From the NCBI RefSeq assembly GCF_051020955.1, contig NC_135022.1, positions 9,388,463-9,452,462 of the forward strand: DNA of 64,000 nt, given 5' to 3'. Shown in pieces: positions 40,001 to 53,095 of the stretch (within the stretch, counting starts at the first letter, position 1; each line of letters starts with the position of its first letter). This stretch comes from Megalopta genalis. Its lineage: Eukaryota > Arthropoda > Insecta > Hymenoptera > Halictidae. Made by a program: the position numbers and the translations under genes. A model generated the notes under the pieces. It was not told the origin of the DNA. It ran no database searches and saw only the letters and a program-made list of their open reading frames with translations.

Positions 40001-43000
40001 ATGCATTTTGTACGTACGAAATTGAATTTTGTGATTGACGCAACAGTTATCCTTTCAACGGTTCTTCAAGTATGAACTGAAATTTGATTAATAAAATTAT
40101 TTTGAAACGTGACGTAGCAATTTTTAATGGCCTTGGAGTCACCGTTCGAGTGGAAAGGGGGTTAAAACTTATTAAAATTGTTGCAGCATATTCCAAGATA
40201 ATTTTTATATTAACAAAGTTTACATTTAAGAAATTGTTGAAAGTGTAACTGTTGTATAAGTCACCGTAAGACTCAATTTCGTACGCATAAAAATGCACTT
40301 TGTCGTATAAAATGTAAAATACCGTAAATCAGAAAAATTATGTTAGGTTTACGGTTAAAATAGCTTCGAATGCAAAGGGTTAATTCCAATCTAGTATTCG
40401 AACAGGTTGAATTCGACTAGGATTTTTGTGATGCAAAAGAGTGAATGTATTATTTGCTAGAATATCAATTTCAAGAATGATGATGATCAATTTCAAGACA
40501 AACCGTCTAGAACGTAATTCAGGATTGCGATAACAGCGGCTAGGATTCCATTAACCTAAAAGATAAAGGACGATCGATATCGCTCCGAATACGAGTCCTG
40601 GCCGAAGCCGCGTTTCTTCGATCGATCATCCCCCTCGATTCGATAACGATCGATAAACGATGGAAAGCTTTCAAGATGCTTCTACGTTTCGAACCGCTTC
40701 GCGGAAACTCTGAAAATCTGGTCGAAAAATCAGACGTCTGTTCAACGATATTTCTATTTCATAAATATTATAATATATTAATATTTATAGTATTATATAT
40801 TATATATATTATAATAAATATTATATTATTTTATATATAATATAATAGCTTCGAGTGCAAAGGGTTAATCTGCTTCTTTTTTCTTCATAATTACGATCGA
40901 TGGATTGATTTTTTACGTTTTAGGCAAAGGTCCACCTCGAAGCATGGCAACAGATCGTCCTCGGACAGTGAGCTAGCGCAGGGGAGAAGCAAAGGGCGGA
41001 GGACGAAATCGAGGGAGAAATGGCCGCTTTTGGACGGGCTGACGGTCGACGAATTGGCACGTTACCGACGCAGGAGGGTTCAAGGTCAGCCGAAAGACAA
41101 TCTCGGACTTCACCCGGAATCGGAGGACAGGCCGCTCGTCGAGCCTGAGAAAACCATCGGTCCGAGTAACGAGGATTCGTCCAAGGTTAGTCGAACAGAA
41201 ATTTCGTCGATACATTTTCGGTCTATCAGGTTGAACCTACGCTTTTCGCGTGCCAATTAATCGGAAATACAATTCGATTCGTGTCACGTGACCTCCGAAT
41301 TGCCTTCGAATCGTATCACGTGGCCCCGAATTGCCTTCGAATCGTGGCAAAAAAAAATTAGAAATAAACAAGTTAAGTCACCGTGACTAATTTCATTAAG
41401 CAACAAAATTTTCCGATTCATAGATGTACCCCTTACCGTAGGAAAATGTCTGGCCGGAAGGAAGCGAACGGGTCGACGATGTTCAGTCGAAGGATTTATT
41501 AGACGAAGGCGCGGAAGCCTCGGATCGGGAAGAGATCGACGACCGAAAGAAGGCGGACACGGTGCCGGAAACGACACGCGAGGAATCTGTGATCGCTTTG
41601 TCGCGTACCAACGAGGATGAGACGATGGAGACCCAAACCGAAAGCTCCAAGTACGTCAGCCATTTTGGAGCACCTAAACGACGACCGTCTCCGATCAGAA
41701 GGTAAAAATTACTACGTTCGCGAACGTTACATAATATTAATTTTAGTAATCCCAAAAATGTCGCACAATTCGGAAATGGGAGGTTCCTGAGGTGATTTGA
41801 AGTAACTTTTTCCTCAGCGAAAATGCAATCCGAAGCTTTGTTTACGAGTTATTAACGAAAAAAGGCTGACCAATGAGAGACGAGATCGACTGGCGCGAGG
41901 CGTCCTAGCCGACGAGCGCACGAAGCCCGATTCAGCCGATTGGCTGGGTCGTCGTCCCGCGCCAGCCGAGCTCGCCTCTCATTGGTCACTGTATTTTCGT
42001 TAATAACTCGCAAACGAAGCCGCTGGTGGCATTTTCGCAAAGGAAAAAGTTACTTAGAATGACCTCAGGATTCTCCCATCTCCGGATTGTGAGACATTTA
42101 TGGGATACCCTGTAGATTTGTCCTGATTCGATATTTAATCGGCAACGTGAATACGAATTTTTCGATTACTACAATTATAATTATAATATATATAATAATA
42201 TATAATAATATTAATAATAATATATATTATAATATATATAATAATATTAATAATAATAATAATTATAAATCCGATGAATTTCCGGTTACCGATTAATTCA
42301 TGGCATATACGATAACGCAAGAAAATTGCGAACACCATCGATTAACGCTAGAAGAACCAACGCGAATGGTTATTTTATCGATAAACGAAGCTGTCGTAAC
42401 GCGACCCGAATTACGTATTTATGACACGAGCTAATATTTGTTCTCGGTTTGATAAAAGGGGCACCACTTTGAAAAGGGATGGACAGTTTTACACGGACAC
42501 GGAAACGTATTCGTCGTACGTGGCCTACGCCGGTCAGCACAGGCCGGAACTGGCCCGAAGAGCGACGTCGTTGAGGATGGAGGGCGATCTGCAGACGACC
42601 ACCGAGAAATGCGAGAAATTCGTACAGTGGTTGAACGTCAGCCGTCCGGGACTTATGCGCGTGCCCACGCATCTGAAGCTCGAGGGTGAGATCGAAACGA
42701 CCACCGAAAACCACGAGAAATATGTGCCGTTCGTCGGTGTGCGTAGACCGGAACTGCTCAGACAGCATACGAACCTGAAGTTGGAAGGCGAATCGAACTT
42801 TATGCCGGAGTACACCGAAGTTTTCAAGAGGCACAGCAACAGAGGTGACGACGTTTCGGCTGTTCTTCGAAAATAATTCCAAAATAGTTCCATTTGAACC
42901 GATCGAAACGAATTTTTACCGAATAAATGAATAATTACAATACACGGTTTTTGACATACATGGGAGTATGTCCCAAAAATGGGAGGTTCCTGAGGTAATT

Positions 43001-45922
43001 TGAAGTAAGTTTGTCCTTGGCGAAAATGCAATCCACGGCTTTGTTTACGAGTTATTAACGAAAAAGAGTGACGACCAATGAGAGACGAGCTCGGCTAGCG
43101 CTTGGCTGCCGAGCCAATGAGCGGAACTGGGCTTCGTGTGCTCATTGGCTCGGCCGCCAAGCGCTAGCCGAGCTCGCCTCTCTTTGGTCAGTGTTTTTCG
43201 TTAATAATTCGTAAACGAAGCCACGGGTTGCATTTTCGCAAAGGAGAAAGTTACTTCAAATGATCCCAGGAACTTCTTATTTCCGGTTCGCGAGACATTT
43301 TTGGGACACCCTGCGGGATAGCCTCTGGGATAGCCTGCGGATTAAAAAATGTTAAAAAATAAATAGGATACGGATATCGTTTTAGCATTTGCTTCTTGCA
43401 GAACATTTTAATTTTTGTCGAATTATATTTATATATATATTATTATTATTATATATTATATAATATAATTATATTATATATATATTATTATTATTATTAT
43501 ATATATATACCGAATTTCCTAAATTCACTTGCCCCGAATCTATAATTTGCTAACATTGATTCCATAGGATTTTACGGTAAAGTAATCACAAAAGATCGAT
43601 ATCGAAAATTCGAGATATTTCATTTGATTGTTCTTTGTATACTGTAGAAAGACCGCAGCCAGTGAAACCGGAAACGCATCTACGGACAGGAACGGAGTTC
43701 TTCAAGAGCACCGAGAACGCGGAGAACTTTATCAATCCCCGTGCAAGGGAGGCTCAACTGATGGGCGAATTGAACAAAGACGTCGAAGAGGAAGAGAAAA
43801 AGCGAAGGGAACAGAAGGAGAAGAAAACGGAAGAAGAGATGAAAATGTTGGTCTCGAAGTTGGAAGACTTAAAGGGCCCACCGCTCGAAGTTCCCGAGTA
43901 CAAAGACGCGTACAAGGCAACTAATACTTTTTTTTGTAAATTAATGCGATTCTTATACAGGATGTGCCACCTAATTTTAACGTTTTAAACATCTCGTCTA
44001 TGCTTCTTGATAGAAAAAAGCAAAAAATGACAAAGGAGAAAAGTGTTGTCGAAGTCATATTTTTTTCGAGACGTTATCACGGCGTGATAGCGAGTGATAG
44101 CAAGAACCTATTAATAGAATCTCCACTGGCTGTTCCATATCCGACACAAGTTTAATCATTTTCTTCCAAATAAGAATACGCAAATAAATTACAAGACTAT
44201 GCGACATTACTGTAATTATTGAAAAATTGATTAAGAAGCTCCGAAATGGTTAATCTCTGATTTTCAAATGAATATTAAATAAGCGTCGGTGGATCGGATC
44301 GATAAAAAGTTTAGCATTTAGTGAAATATATTACAAAACGTTTGTTACGTACTTCATGGAGCTACGTTATTCCGTTGCAGAACTTCCCAAGGGGACGACC
44401 GAAGATTTTAAAACCGGAGGACGAGATCGGGCGAGCAGACGGCTCGAAGATCCCTTCATCGCCTACCAGCAAGTTCTCCACCAAGATCGATCAGGATCCG
44501 GAATACAAATCCAAGTACTTGGATTATCAAAGGGACCACCCTGTGTACCGGAAACCGCCGTTGACGGTACGGTCGACGCTGGTTCCTCAGGAATTCTGTA
44601 CGGCCTATGGGAAACAGGACGCCAGACGGTACGATTACGAGCTCACCAGCGAGGTGAGATCGCAATACGTTCCCTACGGTTGCGTGCCGAAGGTGGAACC
44701 GTTGAGGATGCCGTCCAGTTTGCGTCTGGAGGGAAATCTCGACCTTGAACCGGAATACAGAACGGCTTACTGTACGAAACGCGAAAGCCAGTGCGCCAAT
44801 CCGAGAATGCATCGTAGACGAGATCATAGTTTAAGTGCTTCCAGACGGAGAGAGAATCACTGGATAAACAATGTGGATCAGATCGATCACGCGACTACTG
44901 TCCAAGATCGGAACGCTTTCCAAGTGTTGAAAACCCGGATCCACGAGGACAACGTTTGCGGAAAACCGCCGTCGGGTAGTCGCAGGTTCGTATGCAGAGA
45001 CTGTTAAATCAGTCGATGGATTTTTCAATTACACCGTTTACAACAGACTTCTAATTTCTCATAAGAATTTCTCGTAGCTTTCTGTGTATCATGAAATTGC
45101 ATACCTTTGACCTATTCGATAAGAGGGAAGATTAAAAAATTGTTGGTATTCTTCGTTGTATTCAGATTCGATAAGAGAATTTATCAAAAGTTAGGAGGGA
45201 AGTTCTGAAAAGAAAGCTTAAAGTTGTCGAAGAATATTACTGAAATGTCATGATTATCGTTTCATATAGATTATACAAAGCGTTCCATTAACAACTGCAC
45301 TTTCAAGGAATTAAATCGATTCTTTTTGTATTGCGATTAATATTTAAATGTCCTCTAGTCGCTCTATTTAGTTGTTACATACTGTACTTGTCTATTTAGT
45401 TGTTATATGCTGTTAAAGAAACACCTGTGTACGTTCTATGATATAAATGTAATTGCGATGTGATGATAATACAGACATTCGAGGACTTCCCAAATTCACC
45501 TGCAGAAACTGGGCCAGCTAGACGCGCCAGAATGCAGCAGATTAAAGGACGAATCGTCTGGTCCATCTTATCGACTTCACGTCTGTAACGTTGACGACGA
45601 ACCCCAAGGTTTTCGACGTAGACGATCGCCGTCACTTCAGTCTTCCGGAAGGATACGCAATCCTTCACCTGATCGTGCACTTCCCACTGATGTTATCAGA
45701 CCGTATTCTCCTAGTTTTGGTAAAAGCACCAAGCAACACAATAATGATCAATCATTTGTCGTTTTGGATAATGAGATTTTTGACTCGAACAAGAATGAGA
45801 TACGCAGAAAAATGACAGATAGAAATTATAATATCGATGGCACGCTTGCCCACTCCAAAGGAAGAAATAGAGCCACAAGCAATTGGATGCCGCCATGGTA
45901 TGATAGTACAAACACCATTTAA
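32134..45922 (+). CDS. SAXO/MAP6-family microtubule-stabilising protein
   Basis: Likely binds and stabilises axonemal or ciliary microtubules, as SAXO1/MAP6 proteins do. Supported exons: 40924-41185, 41442-41701, 42459-42844, 43648-43916, 44381-44985, 45475-45922. A putative first exon 32134-32168 (MGEGKRDRSGK, good GCGATGG context) fits in phase and gives 754 aa. The family repeat is seen as LRMEGDL, LKLEGEI, LKLEGES and LRLEGNL, each preceded by Tyr-rich EKY/EYK and RPEL-type segments, at about residues 190-315 and 410-540. A charged EEEEKKRREQKEKK coiled segment lies between. The C-terminus ends SNWMPPWYDS, then TNTI. Intron 4 appears to use a GC donor (AAG|gcaact). Family A elements occupy introns 2 and 3. 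AATAAA at 45,961 is a likely poly(A) signal. Repeat-based identity is firm; the first exon is inference. Confidence 0.85.
33636..33990. mobile_element. family A MITE copy 5, right end truncated
   Basis: CAGGGTGTCCCAAAAATGTC starts after TA. The palindrome continues to 'gcgagacatttttt', where the terminal GGGACACCCTG is missing. Confidence 0.85.
36130..36415. mobile_element. family A MITE copy 6, left end truncated
   Basis: It begins inside the left arm at 'ggaggcaccgttaacgagtt' and ends GGGATACCCTG before TA. The outer part of the left arm is absent. Confidence 0.8.
37711..37720 (-). terminator. pol III T-tract for tRNA-Leu
   Basis: Ten consecutive A on the plus strand, hence ten T on the transcribed minus-strand sense, start 3 nt past the tRNA 3' end. 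This is the usual RNA polymerase III termination signal. Confidence 0.8.
37724..37805 (-). tRNA. tRNA-Leu (anticodon AAG)
   Basis: The minus strand folds as a class II tRNA of 82 nt. The acceptor stem is GGTAGCG with CGCTGCC and discriminator A. The D arm holds GGCCGAGCGGTCTAAGG (A box) and the T arm GTGGGTTCGAATCCCAC (B box). The anticodon stem CTGGT/ACCAG encloses TTAAGGC, giving AAG at 37,769-37,771. The variable arm TCTCTTCGGAGG is long, as expected for Leu. There is no intron. A run of A on the plus strand just after the 3' end (37,711-37,720) gives a pol III T-tract terminator. CCA is not encoded. Confidence 0.95.
38918..39240. mobile_element. family A MITE copy 7, left end truncated, core deletion
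   Basis: It begins at 'gtccgaaagtggcgggttcc' without the CAGGGTGTCCC end and closes with GGGACACCCTG-TA. Part of the core ('cgaccgagccaatgagcgg') is missing, leaving 'gcgcgtggctcgctagttcgcgcg'. Confidence 0.8.
39921..40379. mobile_element. piggyBac-like MITE (TTAA flanked), full length
   Basis: TTAA-CCCTTTGCGCTCGAAGC at the left and GCTTCGAATGCAAAGGG-TTAA at the right define a 459-bp element. Internal sequence ('ataatttttatattaacaaa') is shared with the 16.3-kb copies. There is no coding capacity. A further piggyBac-like motif 'ccttggagtcaccgttcgag' lies inside, so this may be a composite of two ends. Confidence 0.8.
40849..40867. mobile_element. solo right end of the piggyBac-like family
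   Basis: AGCTTCGAGTGCAAAGGGTT followed by AA is identical in kind to the right ends at 16,588 and 40,379. No left end is found upstream; AT-rich sequence adjoins it. Confidence 0.55.
41749..42112. mobile_element. family A MITE copy 8 (SAXO-like intron 2)
   Basis: The left end is degraded (TA-ATCCCAAAAATGTCGCAC). The right end is GGGATACCCTG-TA. The arms are diverged from the main subfamily ('ttgtttacgagttattaacg') but match copy 9. It lies between SAXO-like exons at 41,701 and 42,459. Confidence 0.85.
42964..43313. mobile_element. family A MITE copy 9 (SAXO-like intron 3)
   Basis: Arms 'tcccaaaaatgggaggttcc … gggacaccctg' enclose a nearly perfect palindromic core: GAGCTCGGCTAGCGCTTGGC is mirrored by GCCAAGCGCTAGCCGAGCTC. 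Four CCAAT boxes are intact. It lies in the intron between 42,844 and 43,648. Confidence 0.85.
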
Positions 45923-45960
45923 AGCAATATCTGCATTATTCGCATTCTTTACTTGCTATG

Positions 45961-45966
45961 AATAAA
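45961..45966 (+). promoter_or_regulatory. poly(A) signal of the SAXO-like gene
   Basis: AATAAA lies 39 nt after the TAA at 45,920-45,922. The position is typical for a cleavage signal. Confidence 0.6.
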
Positions 45967-47309
45967 AGTAGACTTTACTTGTCGGTGCGAAACGATATCA
46001 TTTTAGCGTAAACACGGAACATGTTACAAGTAATATATTTGTTACAAATTATTTCTTCCAAGCAAATATACTTGCTTACAATTTGATGAAAAGATTAGTG
46101 CAGCATTTTTAATGCATACTACTTTTGTTGTACAAGGACAACATAAAACCTTGTGTATAAATATGTAGAAACTATATAAATTATATATTTTCTTTGTTTG
46201 TTGGATTGTTGAAAAAGTGACTTTAACAATGGTTTTATGATTTTGCGTCGAACCTTGTTACATTTAAACTATGTTTAAGAATTCAATTAGTAAAAGGAAG
46301 CTTTAAGAAAATGTTAAGTTTATAAGATTTAAAAAATACATTATGGAATTATACATATATATCTATGATAATCATAATTTATTCTGTACTATTAAACATT
46401 TAGACAGAATACATTTGGTATATTATAAATGATCATAGAAGAAATTTTGTTGTCTAGGAAACGATTAGGTTTACTGAAAACTACTGTTTATTTTTTTTAA
46501 TTAAATTTCCATATTTATAGAGTAGAAAATAGTTGTACTCTTTTCAAACTGAGAAATATTGTCATCTTATACACTTCGAAATTGGTCAACTTTCTGGTAA
46601 ACCTAATATTTCGTTTTTATTAAAAAAATTTGCACGAGATATAAGTATATAAATGTAGAAAGTCTATAAACATATGTTTATCACACATACATACAACTGC
46701 CAAGTTTATAATATTGTATTATTCTATATCGAAATGCATTAAAGCAAATGAAATAAAAAATATGTATATCTTTTCTGTTATTACATCTGATCATTTGTAC
46801 TTGCTATATTATAAACAAACAAATAAAAATTTTCAAATTCATAATTTTCTTACATCTTTATCCTATACATATGTTATAAAAACTTGCTATTATTAAACGA
46901 AAACCCGAACATAATCCTACTTCTTATTTAAAATTACTTCTCATCCTTAATATTTATATACTATAAAAAATGATTAAAAAAAAATCAATAAAAAGAAAAT
47001 GTTAATATAAAAAATGAAGAAATGTATCGGATTTAACCAACTCTACATACGTATTAATCACGATGCCAGAAATACAAATTTTATTACATACGCATACGTA
47101 CATGATACGTGAATTCATTCGATATATTTATACGTATTCATCTAACTTCAGACTGCTTGTAGCAAGCCTTTAAAAGGAATAGGATCAAATAGGAGTTATT
47201 AACTGCAACCCGTCACTGTTGCGGTTTAAATGGACTTTGCACAGAAACACACTGAATAGCAAAGAATTTATTTAAGAAATTACAGTGTAAAGCTAATATT
47301 GTGACAAAA
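45967..47309. other. AT-rich intergenic region
   Basis: No gene is supported. The open frame at 46,714-46,896 is AT-rich and featureless. The last part should contain the PDCD5 promoter and 5' UTR. Confidence 0.5.
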
Positions 47310-48151
47310 ATGGCAGATCCAGAACTGGAAGCAATAAGACAGCAACGATTAGCTCAATTACAACAACAATATAAGGTATATTATCAGATACTGTCATTTT
47401 GTAACCACAAAATTTACCAATTTTATAACTGTCAAATTTGAAAAAAGCAAATTAAAAGATCATTAAAAAGGTATTAAATGACATAATAAATTGCGATAAT
47501 CATGTATAGATCTACGACAAATTAAAAATGAAAAATGTACAATTAATTTAAGTTTTCTGAATCACAATTTTATCTACCTAGAATATTTTATTGAATCTAT
47601 ACCAGATCTATTTTTAATTGTAACATGAGAAGCGAAACTATAATAGAGCTATTATATTTGATATGTACAGCATGGAAATATTGATAACAAACAAGCAATG
47701 GAGGAGAAAATGCAAGAGATGGAAGAAATGAGAAATTCAATTCTTATACAAGTATTAGATCAATCGGCCAGGGCAAGACGTAAGAATACCGTTGTATTTA
47801 ACCTTTACCGTACATAGTAGGTCAATACGAATTTTTTAAATTCTACACACACGTATCTGTTACTTTAGTTAATACGTTAAGTATTGGAAAACCGGAGAAG
47901 GGAAAAATGGTAGAAGATATGATATTAAGTATGGCGCAACAAGGACGACTGCCTGGTAAACTAGGTGAGAAAGAACTTATTAACTTACTTGAAAGTGTAA
48001 ATCAACAAACGCAACGAAAAACTGTTGTCAAGGTTAGTAAACGTTATATTCATCCGCATTATCTCTCGGTATGACAGATGTTAATGATATAATTAAATTT
48101 CAGTTCGATAGGCGAAGAGCAGCTCTAGACTCTGATGATGATGATTTATAG
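47310..48151 (+). CDS. PDCD5: programmed cell death protein 5
   Basis: A small helical protein linked to apoptosis and to chaperonin and histone-acetylase regulation in animals. Four exons: 47310-47375, 47671-47779, 47869-48032 and 48104-48151, all GT-AG with matching phases; 128 aa against 125 in human. The start MADPELEAIRQQRLAQLQQQ is the family N-terminus. The core has MRNSILIQVLDQSARARLNT and KGKMVEDMILSMAQQGRLPG. The end is FDRRRAALDSDDDDL; the acidic tail is a family feature. AATAAA at 48,279 is the likely poly(A) signal. It converges on TMX3. Identity is certain from sequence. Confidence 0.97.
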
Positions 48152-48278
48152 TACTTTTATATATGTTTTGCTAATCGACATTACATAAGTTTGTTTTATT
48201 CGCGATCAAGAATTGAAGTTATAACACACAGATGTACGCTTAATTAGTTATATGTTCTTATTTTTTATGGTATATTGA

Positions 48279-48284
48279 AATAAA
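48279..48284 (+). promoter_or_regulatory. poly(A) signal of PDCD5
   Basis: AATAAA in 'gaaataaaaaaag' lies 128 nt after the stop codon. No other match closer to the stop was noticed. Confidence 0.5.
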
Positions 48285-49248
48285 AAAAGATGAAAAGAAT
48301 TAAATAATTAATTAATTAATTAATAGCACCTGAATTTTATAAATGATCAGTTTTCATATACTTTAATTTTTATATTATGTAAAACACGTCCATAGTATTA
48401 TCATTTTCTTTATTAAATATAAGTAAATACACATTTAAAACGCATATTTTTCTTAAAAAAATCGTTATGCTTTGAGTGAAGCATTCAAAACATTTAAATA
48501 ATGATTTACATGTATTTGTGATCGCATGAAACATTTCATTCACTACATTTATGTAAAAAAAAAACGTACACCGTAATTTAAAAATTCAATAACAAACTCC
48601 AATTTATAATAGTTCAATTCACATTTTTTCAACATTTTTTAGTTATATGTGTTTTATTTAAAATTATAATAAGAGACATTCTTTCACACAGTTTAAGAAA
48701 ACTCGTTTAATTGTATGATTTGTATTGTCTTATGAACATTCTACTTATTCGAGATTTGTTTTATCCTTTATCCGGCGATATATACATAGACATTCTTTAA
48801 TGTTCCCCGTCTACACCAATCGAAAGTAAAAGAGTAAAAAACAGCATAGAACAATACTGAATATACTAATGGACATTGAAAATTGCTTGTATATTTTATA
48901 AATAAAAACTATTGTTTACCCAAGCATCATATATTCGTATTAATGTTTAAATTAAAAAACTATTTAAATTATAACATTGTTGGTATTTATCGCCGGAAAA
49001 GGATTAATTATTATACTATCTAATTCATACAATTTTTCCACTGCATTATTTTCTACAACGATCATAAATAATGAACATAATCACACCGACATACACAAAA
49101 TGCCATAATTTGAATAATTCAATCTTAATTTTGTAGAACTTACCATATTAAATTAGAGTTTACAAAATATTAAGTAAAAATACATAGGTCTCCACATTGC
49201 CAAGACTCACAAAATTATTTAATAAAAATAATCGTAACTTAAGTGCTT
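48285..49248. other. convergent AT-rich spacer
   Basis: It lies between the 3' ends of PDCD5 (plus) and TMX3 (minus). No coding or RNA feature is seen; it probably holds the TMX3 3' UTR. Confidence 0.5.
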
Positions 49249-51649
49249 TTAGTCTTTCTTCATGTGATTTGTCCCTGATTGTTCTGTAACATAATTTAAC
49301 GTTTAAAAGGAGTACAATATAAATATATAGTTAACACTCAAAGATAAGTGATTTTTACCTTCTTCTTCGTCATTTGCATCTAGAATGTCTGGGCAGCAAA
49401 TTCCATAACATATTAATGATAAAAAGCCAGCTGGTAAACCGAATAAAACCATTGTCAAGATAGGATTTCCCATCCACATAGCAGTAAGAGTTGTTCTCAA
49501 TTCAAACCATGATCTGTAAATATGTATTAGCCAACTGTTTCCACCGTATCGCTGTAAATTTATTTCTTGATTTTAATTTGCTTTTATTTAAAGGAATTAA
49601 TTATGTTTAGAAAAAATGCAAAAATTATGTTCTATTTACCGGAGCGCTTTCGTTACGAATTTGCTCTAGGAACAACTCTATCACATGAGGCGTTAATTTT
49701 TCTGTTTCATCCTCTGGAATGTGATGATGATTTGTCGTAGTGTTAATAACAATTAAACTTGGCAAAGGAAGAACCATCATCGCTATACTATTGACTAGTT
49801 CAGGACTAGCTATCCAACCGAATTGGAAGTGGCTAGTTAAAGAAGTTATGATTAATTTTTCATGAAGACAAAATAGCTTGAAAATTCTGCTGAAATGACT
49901 TACTCGTGATATTTTTCTCGTTTGCTTTTAATTATAGACTCCACCATATCTTTGAACCGCAACATGTGTGGTGGTACTTTCTCTAATTGATTCTCTTCCA
50001 CAACTGCTAGAACCAAATTTTTATTTGTTAAAAACAATTGATTTATATTTCCTCTGGTCACTTTTGGGAACGTTGGAAAACGTTCCGAGTTTATCCACTT
50101 GTACAACGTGTCATTCAATTGTTCTATATCACTTGTAGTATGACCTGCATAAAAACGTGTATGCATAGATCAGTTTTTCTAATTACATATGTACATAATT
50201 GTAGAATTATTTGGTATTTCCATAAAATTTTACCAGTAAAATTGTAATGATAATTTTCTTTGTAAACAAATAATGCTGGAACACTTTCTACTGGAGCATG
50301 CTTGTTGACAACACCTGGATGAGACTGATAGAAAAACGCATGCGGTTGGAACACATCTGCAGTCTTGTGGTAATATTCCTATACATATTCACTTTTTATT
50401 GCTTAATTCTTTTGGTAATATTATAATCAAAATAACACTGTAGTCTTACCCATAATGGTCCAACTTTCTCTCCGACATACAAAAAGTATAAGCCGCGTTC
50501 TCTTTTAATTGTGTCAAAACTTTGAGTTTTTGTTATCTCTTGAACTGGTGGACCACTCACCCTTAACGCAAATTTTACTATCTCGTCTCTCGTTCTGTCT
50601 CCATGGTATGTAAACTCCTGTTCTCCTTTTAAACTATACGAAAACAAGTATTATTCATGTAAATAACTGCTTTTATAATATAAGACCACAGATTATTGTG
50701 TTTCTTACAATAGAATGGTTGGAAATCCTTTGACTTTGAAAGCATGTGCTACACTTGTAAATCGAGTGCAATCAACACGCCCTACACGTATTGATGTCGC
50801 ATGTAAATGTTGTGCTACATGGGCCCAAATTGGTTCTAATCTTTTACAGTGTGCGCACCACGGTGCATACATCTGAAGGAAAAAGAGATGTTTAACTTTG
50901 CGTATAATAAATTTGATACGTTCAGTTTATAAATCTGTTTATATACCATTACTAGCCATTGTCCATCTTTATGAATGTCCAAGAATCTGAAAAAGAAAGT
51001 CGATAAATACACATATGTGTATAGACACAATAAATATATACTTATATGTAAATAATAGTGTTATATGATATAATTATGAGTATTTCACACCTGTCGCTTA
51101 ATTCAAGTACACGTGATGCCGTTATATGTGTGAGAATTCCTGAAAAAGCTACATTACATTTTAATAATGGACATTGTATCTTTTATGCGATATAGAAAAT
51201 AAAAAATATTTTATATAAAATAGCTAATGTCGTGAGAAACAACTAATTAACAAAGGAACTAAGTCGTTGTTTTGCGTTAATAAGAAAAACAAAGTATTGA
51301 ACTGATAGTATGTATAAATTCAAACGGTGGTACATTTATTTCCTTATAGCAAAATACATTCGCGAACAGACATGCTATTTTTCAAACGCTTTCTCTGAAG
51401 AAGAAAATAAACATTATCGTTCCGGTAAATAAACTTGAGAAACAAAATCAAATTAAAAGTGTTCCGTGACACTAGTAAATTATCGATCGATAGTGGTCAA
51501 GGTTATGAAATGATATAACGAATTATAAACGAATATATTTTTGGAACGAAGGTTAAAGCTACATTGGCGTGACGAAATAATCAGCGTTCGCGTGTAGTAC
51601 ACTTACCATAAACAATTGCGATGAGCACGAATTTCGTTAATGTTACCAT
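49249..51649 (-). CDS. TMX3: thioredoxin-related transmembrane protein 3 (ER disulfide isomerase)
   Basis: Membrane-bound ER protein disulfide isomerase. Ten exons, 5' to 3': 51649-51607, 51139-51091, 50986-50947, 50872-50709, 50633-50450, 50378-50234, 50144-49904, 49832-49640, 49551-49359, 49283-49249; phases close (428 aa; human 454). A signal peptide begins MVTLTKFVLIAIVYGILTHI. The thioredoxin domain has the active site APWCAHCKRLEP (Cys50/Cys53) and the cis-Pro segment VKGFPTILF. Two further thioredoxin-like regions follow. One transmembrane helix lies at about residues 384-404 (NPILTMVLFGLPAGFLSLIC). An acidic DANDEEEG stretch precedes the C-terminal MKKD, a dilysine-type ER signal like that of human TMX3. 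The exon at 49,551 begins at 'tttacag|CGATAC'; the later acceptor at 49,518 would break the frame. Confidence 0.95.
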
Positions 51650-53057
51650 TGCAGCAAAAAGATTGTTAAATGGACGTAGCCTTTTCCCGTATCAATCTAG
51701 AATGTTACACATCATTTATTTCGATACACACGATTACAACAGTGAGCATTTCTAGCCGTCAAATTTCCACGCACACGACAAATTCCAGTACATTTCTACC
51801 ATGTTTTCGTTGTACAACGCCACACGGTCTTCATACCGGCATCCACACTGAACTGCTGATCCTGATGCTGAGGTCAGGTGCTGAATGCTGAAGTTGAGCT
51901 TTGCGCTTCAGCCACAATAACTGCGTGAATACAATATGCGAAAGCATTGCACAGAGTGGGGATTCAAAAAATGCAGAAAGTGCAAGTTTATAAAACGGTT
52001 TCCTATCGATGCGTATTTTTCAACGACTCGTTAAGTGGAAACCACAAACCCGAGGCTCAACGGCAATTAGAAATATTTAGTGGCATTTCTTGCAAGAACT
52101 AATAAAGTCTTTTGCATTGAAAAAAAATTAATCGCCCCAAAAGTACAATTGTACAAATTATTTTGATTATATAATTTTGCGCGATTAATATGTTCGATTT
52201 CTATTCCATGTATATACATATGTGCCAAAGTGACAGTGGAACGTATCTAACATGATCTTTAATACCGAACAACTGGTGAGTCGAATATCAATATAATTTA
52301 ATTTTGTTTGTGCATCGTGCGGAATGCATTTAGCATTCGGATGTGTTTGAAGAAAATTTCAAGCTTCTTTTGCATCTTCGTGTAATTTTTAAATGTGCGT
52401 TTATGTGTCGGAATATTCGAAAGTTTGTTTATTTTATTCAAACGTATCTCCCGCTTCTGCGTCGAACTCAACCTCTCCCGAGTCCTGAAAAGTATAACGT
52501 AAAATGAACGGCGCTACGTGTCATGCGTAGAAAAATTATGCAAATCTTCGTCGATATCTTAAATTATAAGCGTTCATCCACTTACGTAAAATTTTAATCG
52601 GTAATCCTGCTATTGCCAATGCTATTGAGCAATTCTAACATAAAAATAATCATCGCACAAATTATGCGATGCATAATTACAGTGATAGCGATGCACACGT
52701 AGGATAGAACTATAAAAGGAAGAAAAATGACGGTGATAGCAATGCTAGCCAATCTTGCCAGTTGATTGCCCATTTTTATCTCCTTTTTACGATATTTACT
52801 TTTTTATAATTACATGTACGATGGAAATGATGGACGAGGTTATCTATTATAAATTTTGGGGTAAATTTAATAAATCTTCCTCATCGTTTTTTTTTTACTT
52901 CCGAGAAATCTTCAAACGTGTCAAACTTTATAAATTGATATTGCGAAGAAGCAGACGACATTGTCACGAGAGGAAGTTGGAGCATCCATATTTGAAAAAA
53001 GTGATCAAGTTAAATATTTAATGATATATTATATTAATATATATTAATATTTATTAT

Positions 53058-53095
<38 letters not shown>

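Larger units (their letters stand above)
32169..40923. other. putative long first intron of the SAXO-like gene
   Basis: Apart from the elements and the tRNA listed separately, it holds a palindromic AT tract around 32,605-32,700, a (GA)n tract at about 37,009-37,084, AT-rich tandem units of about 35 bp at 38,140-38,280, and a GC-rich block at about 39,383-39,720. No additional exon is supported. Confidence 0.45.
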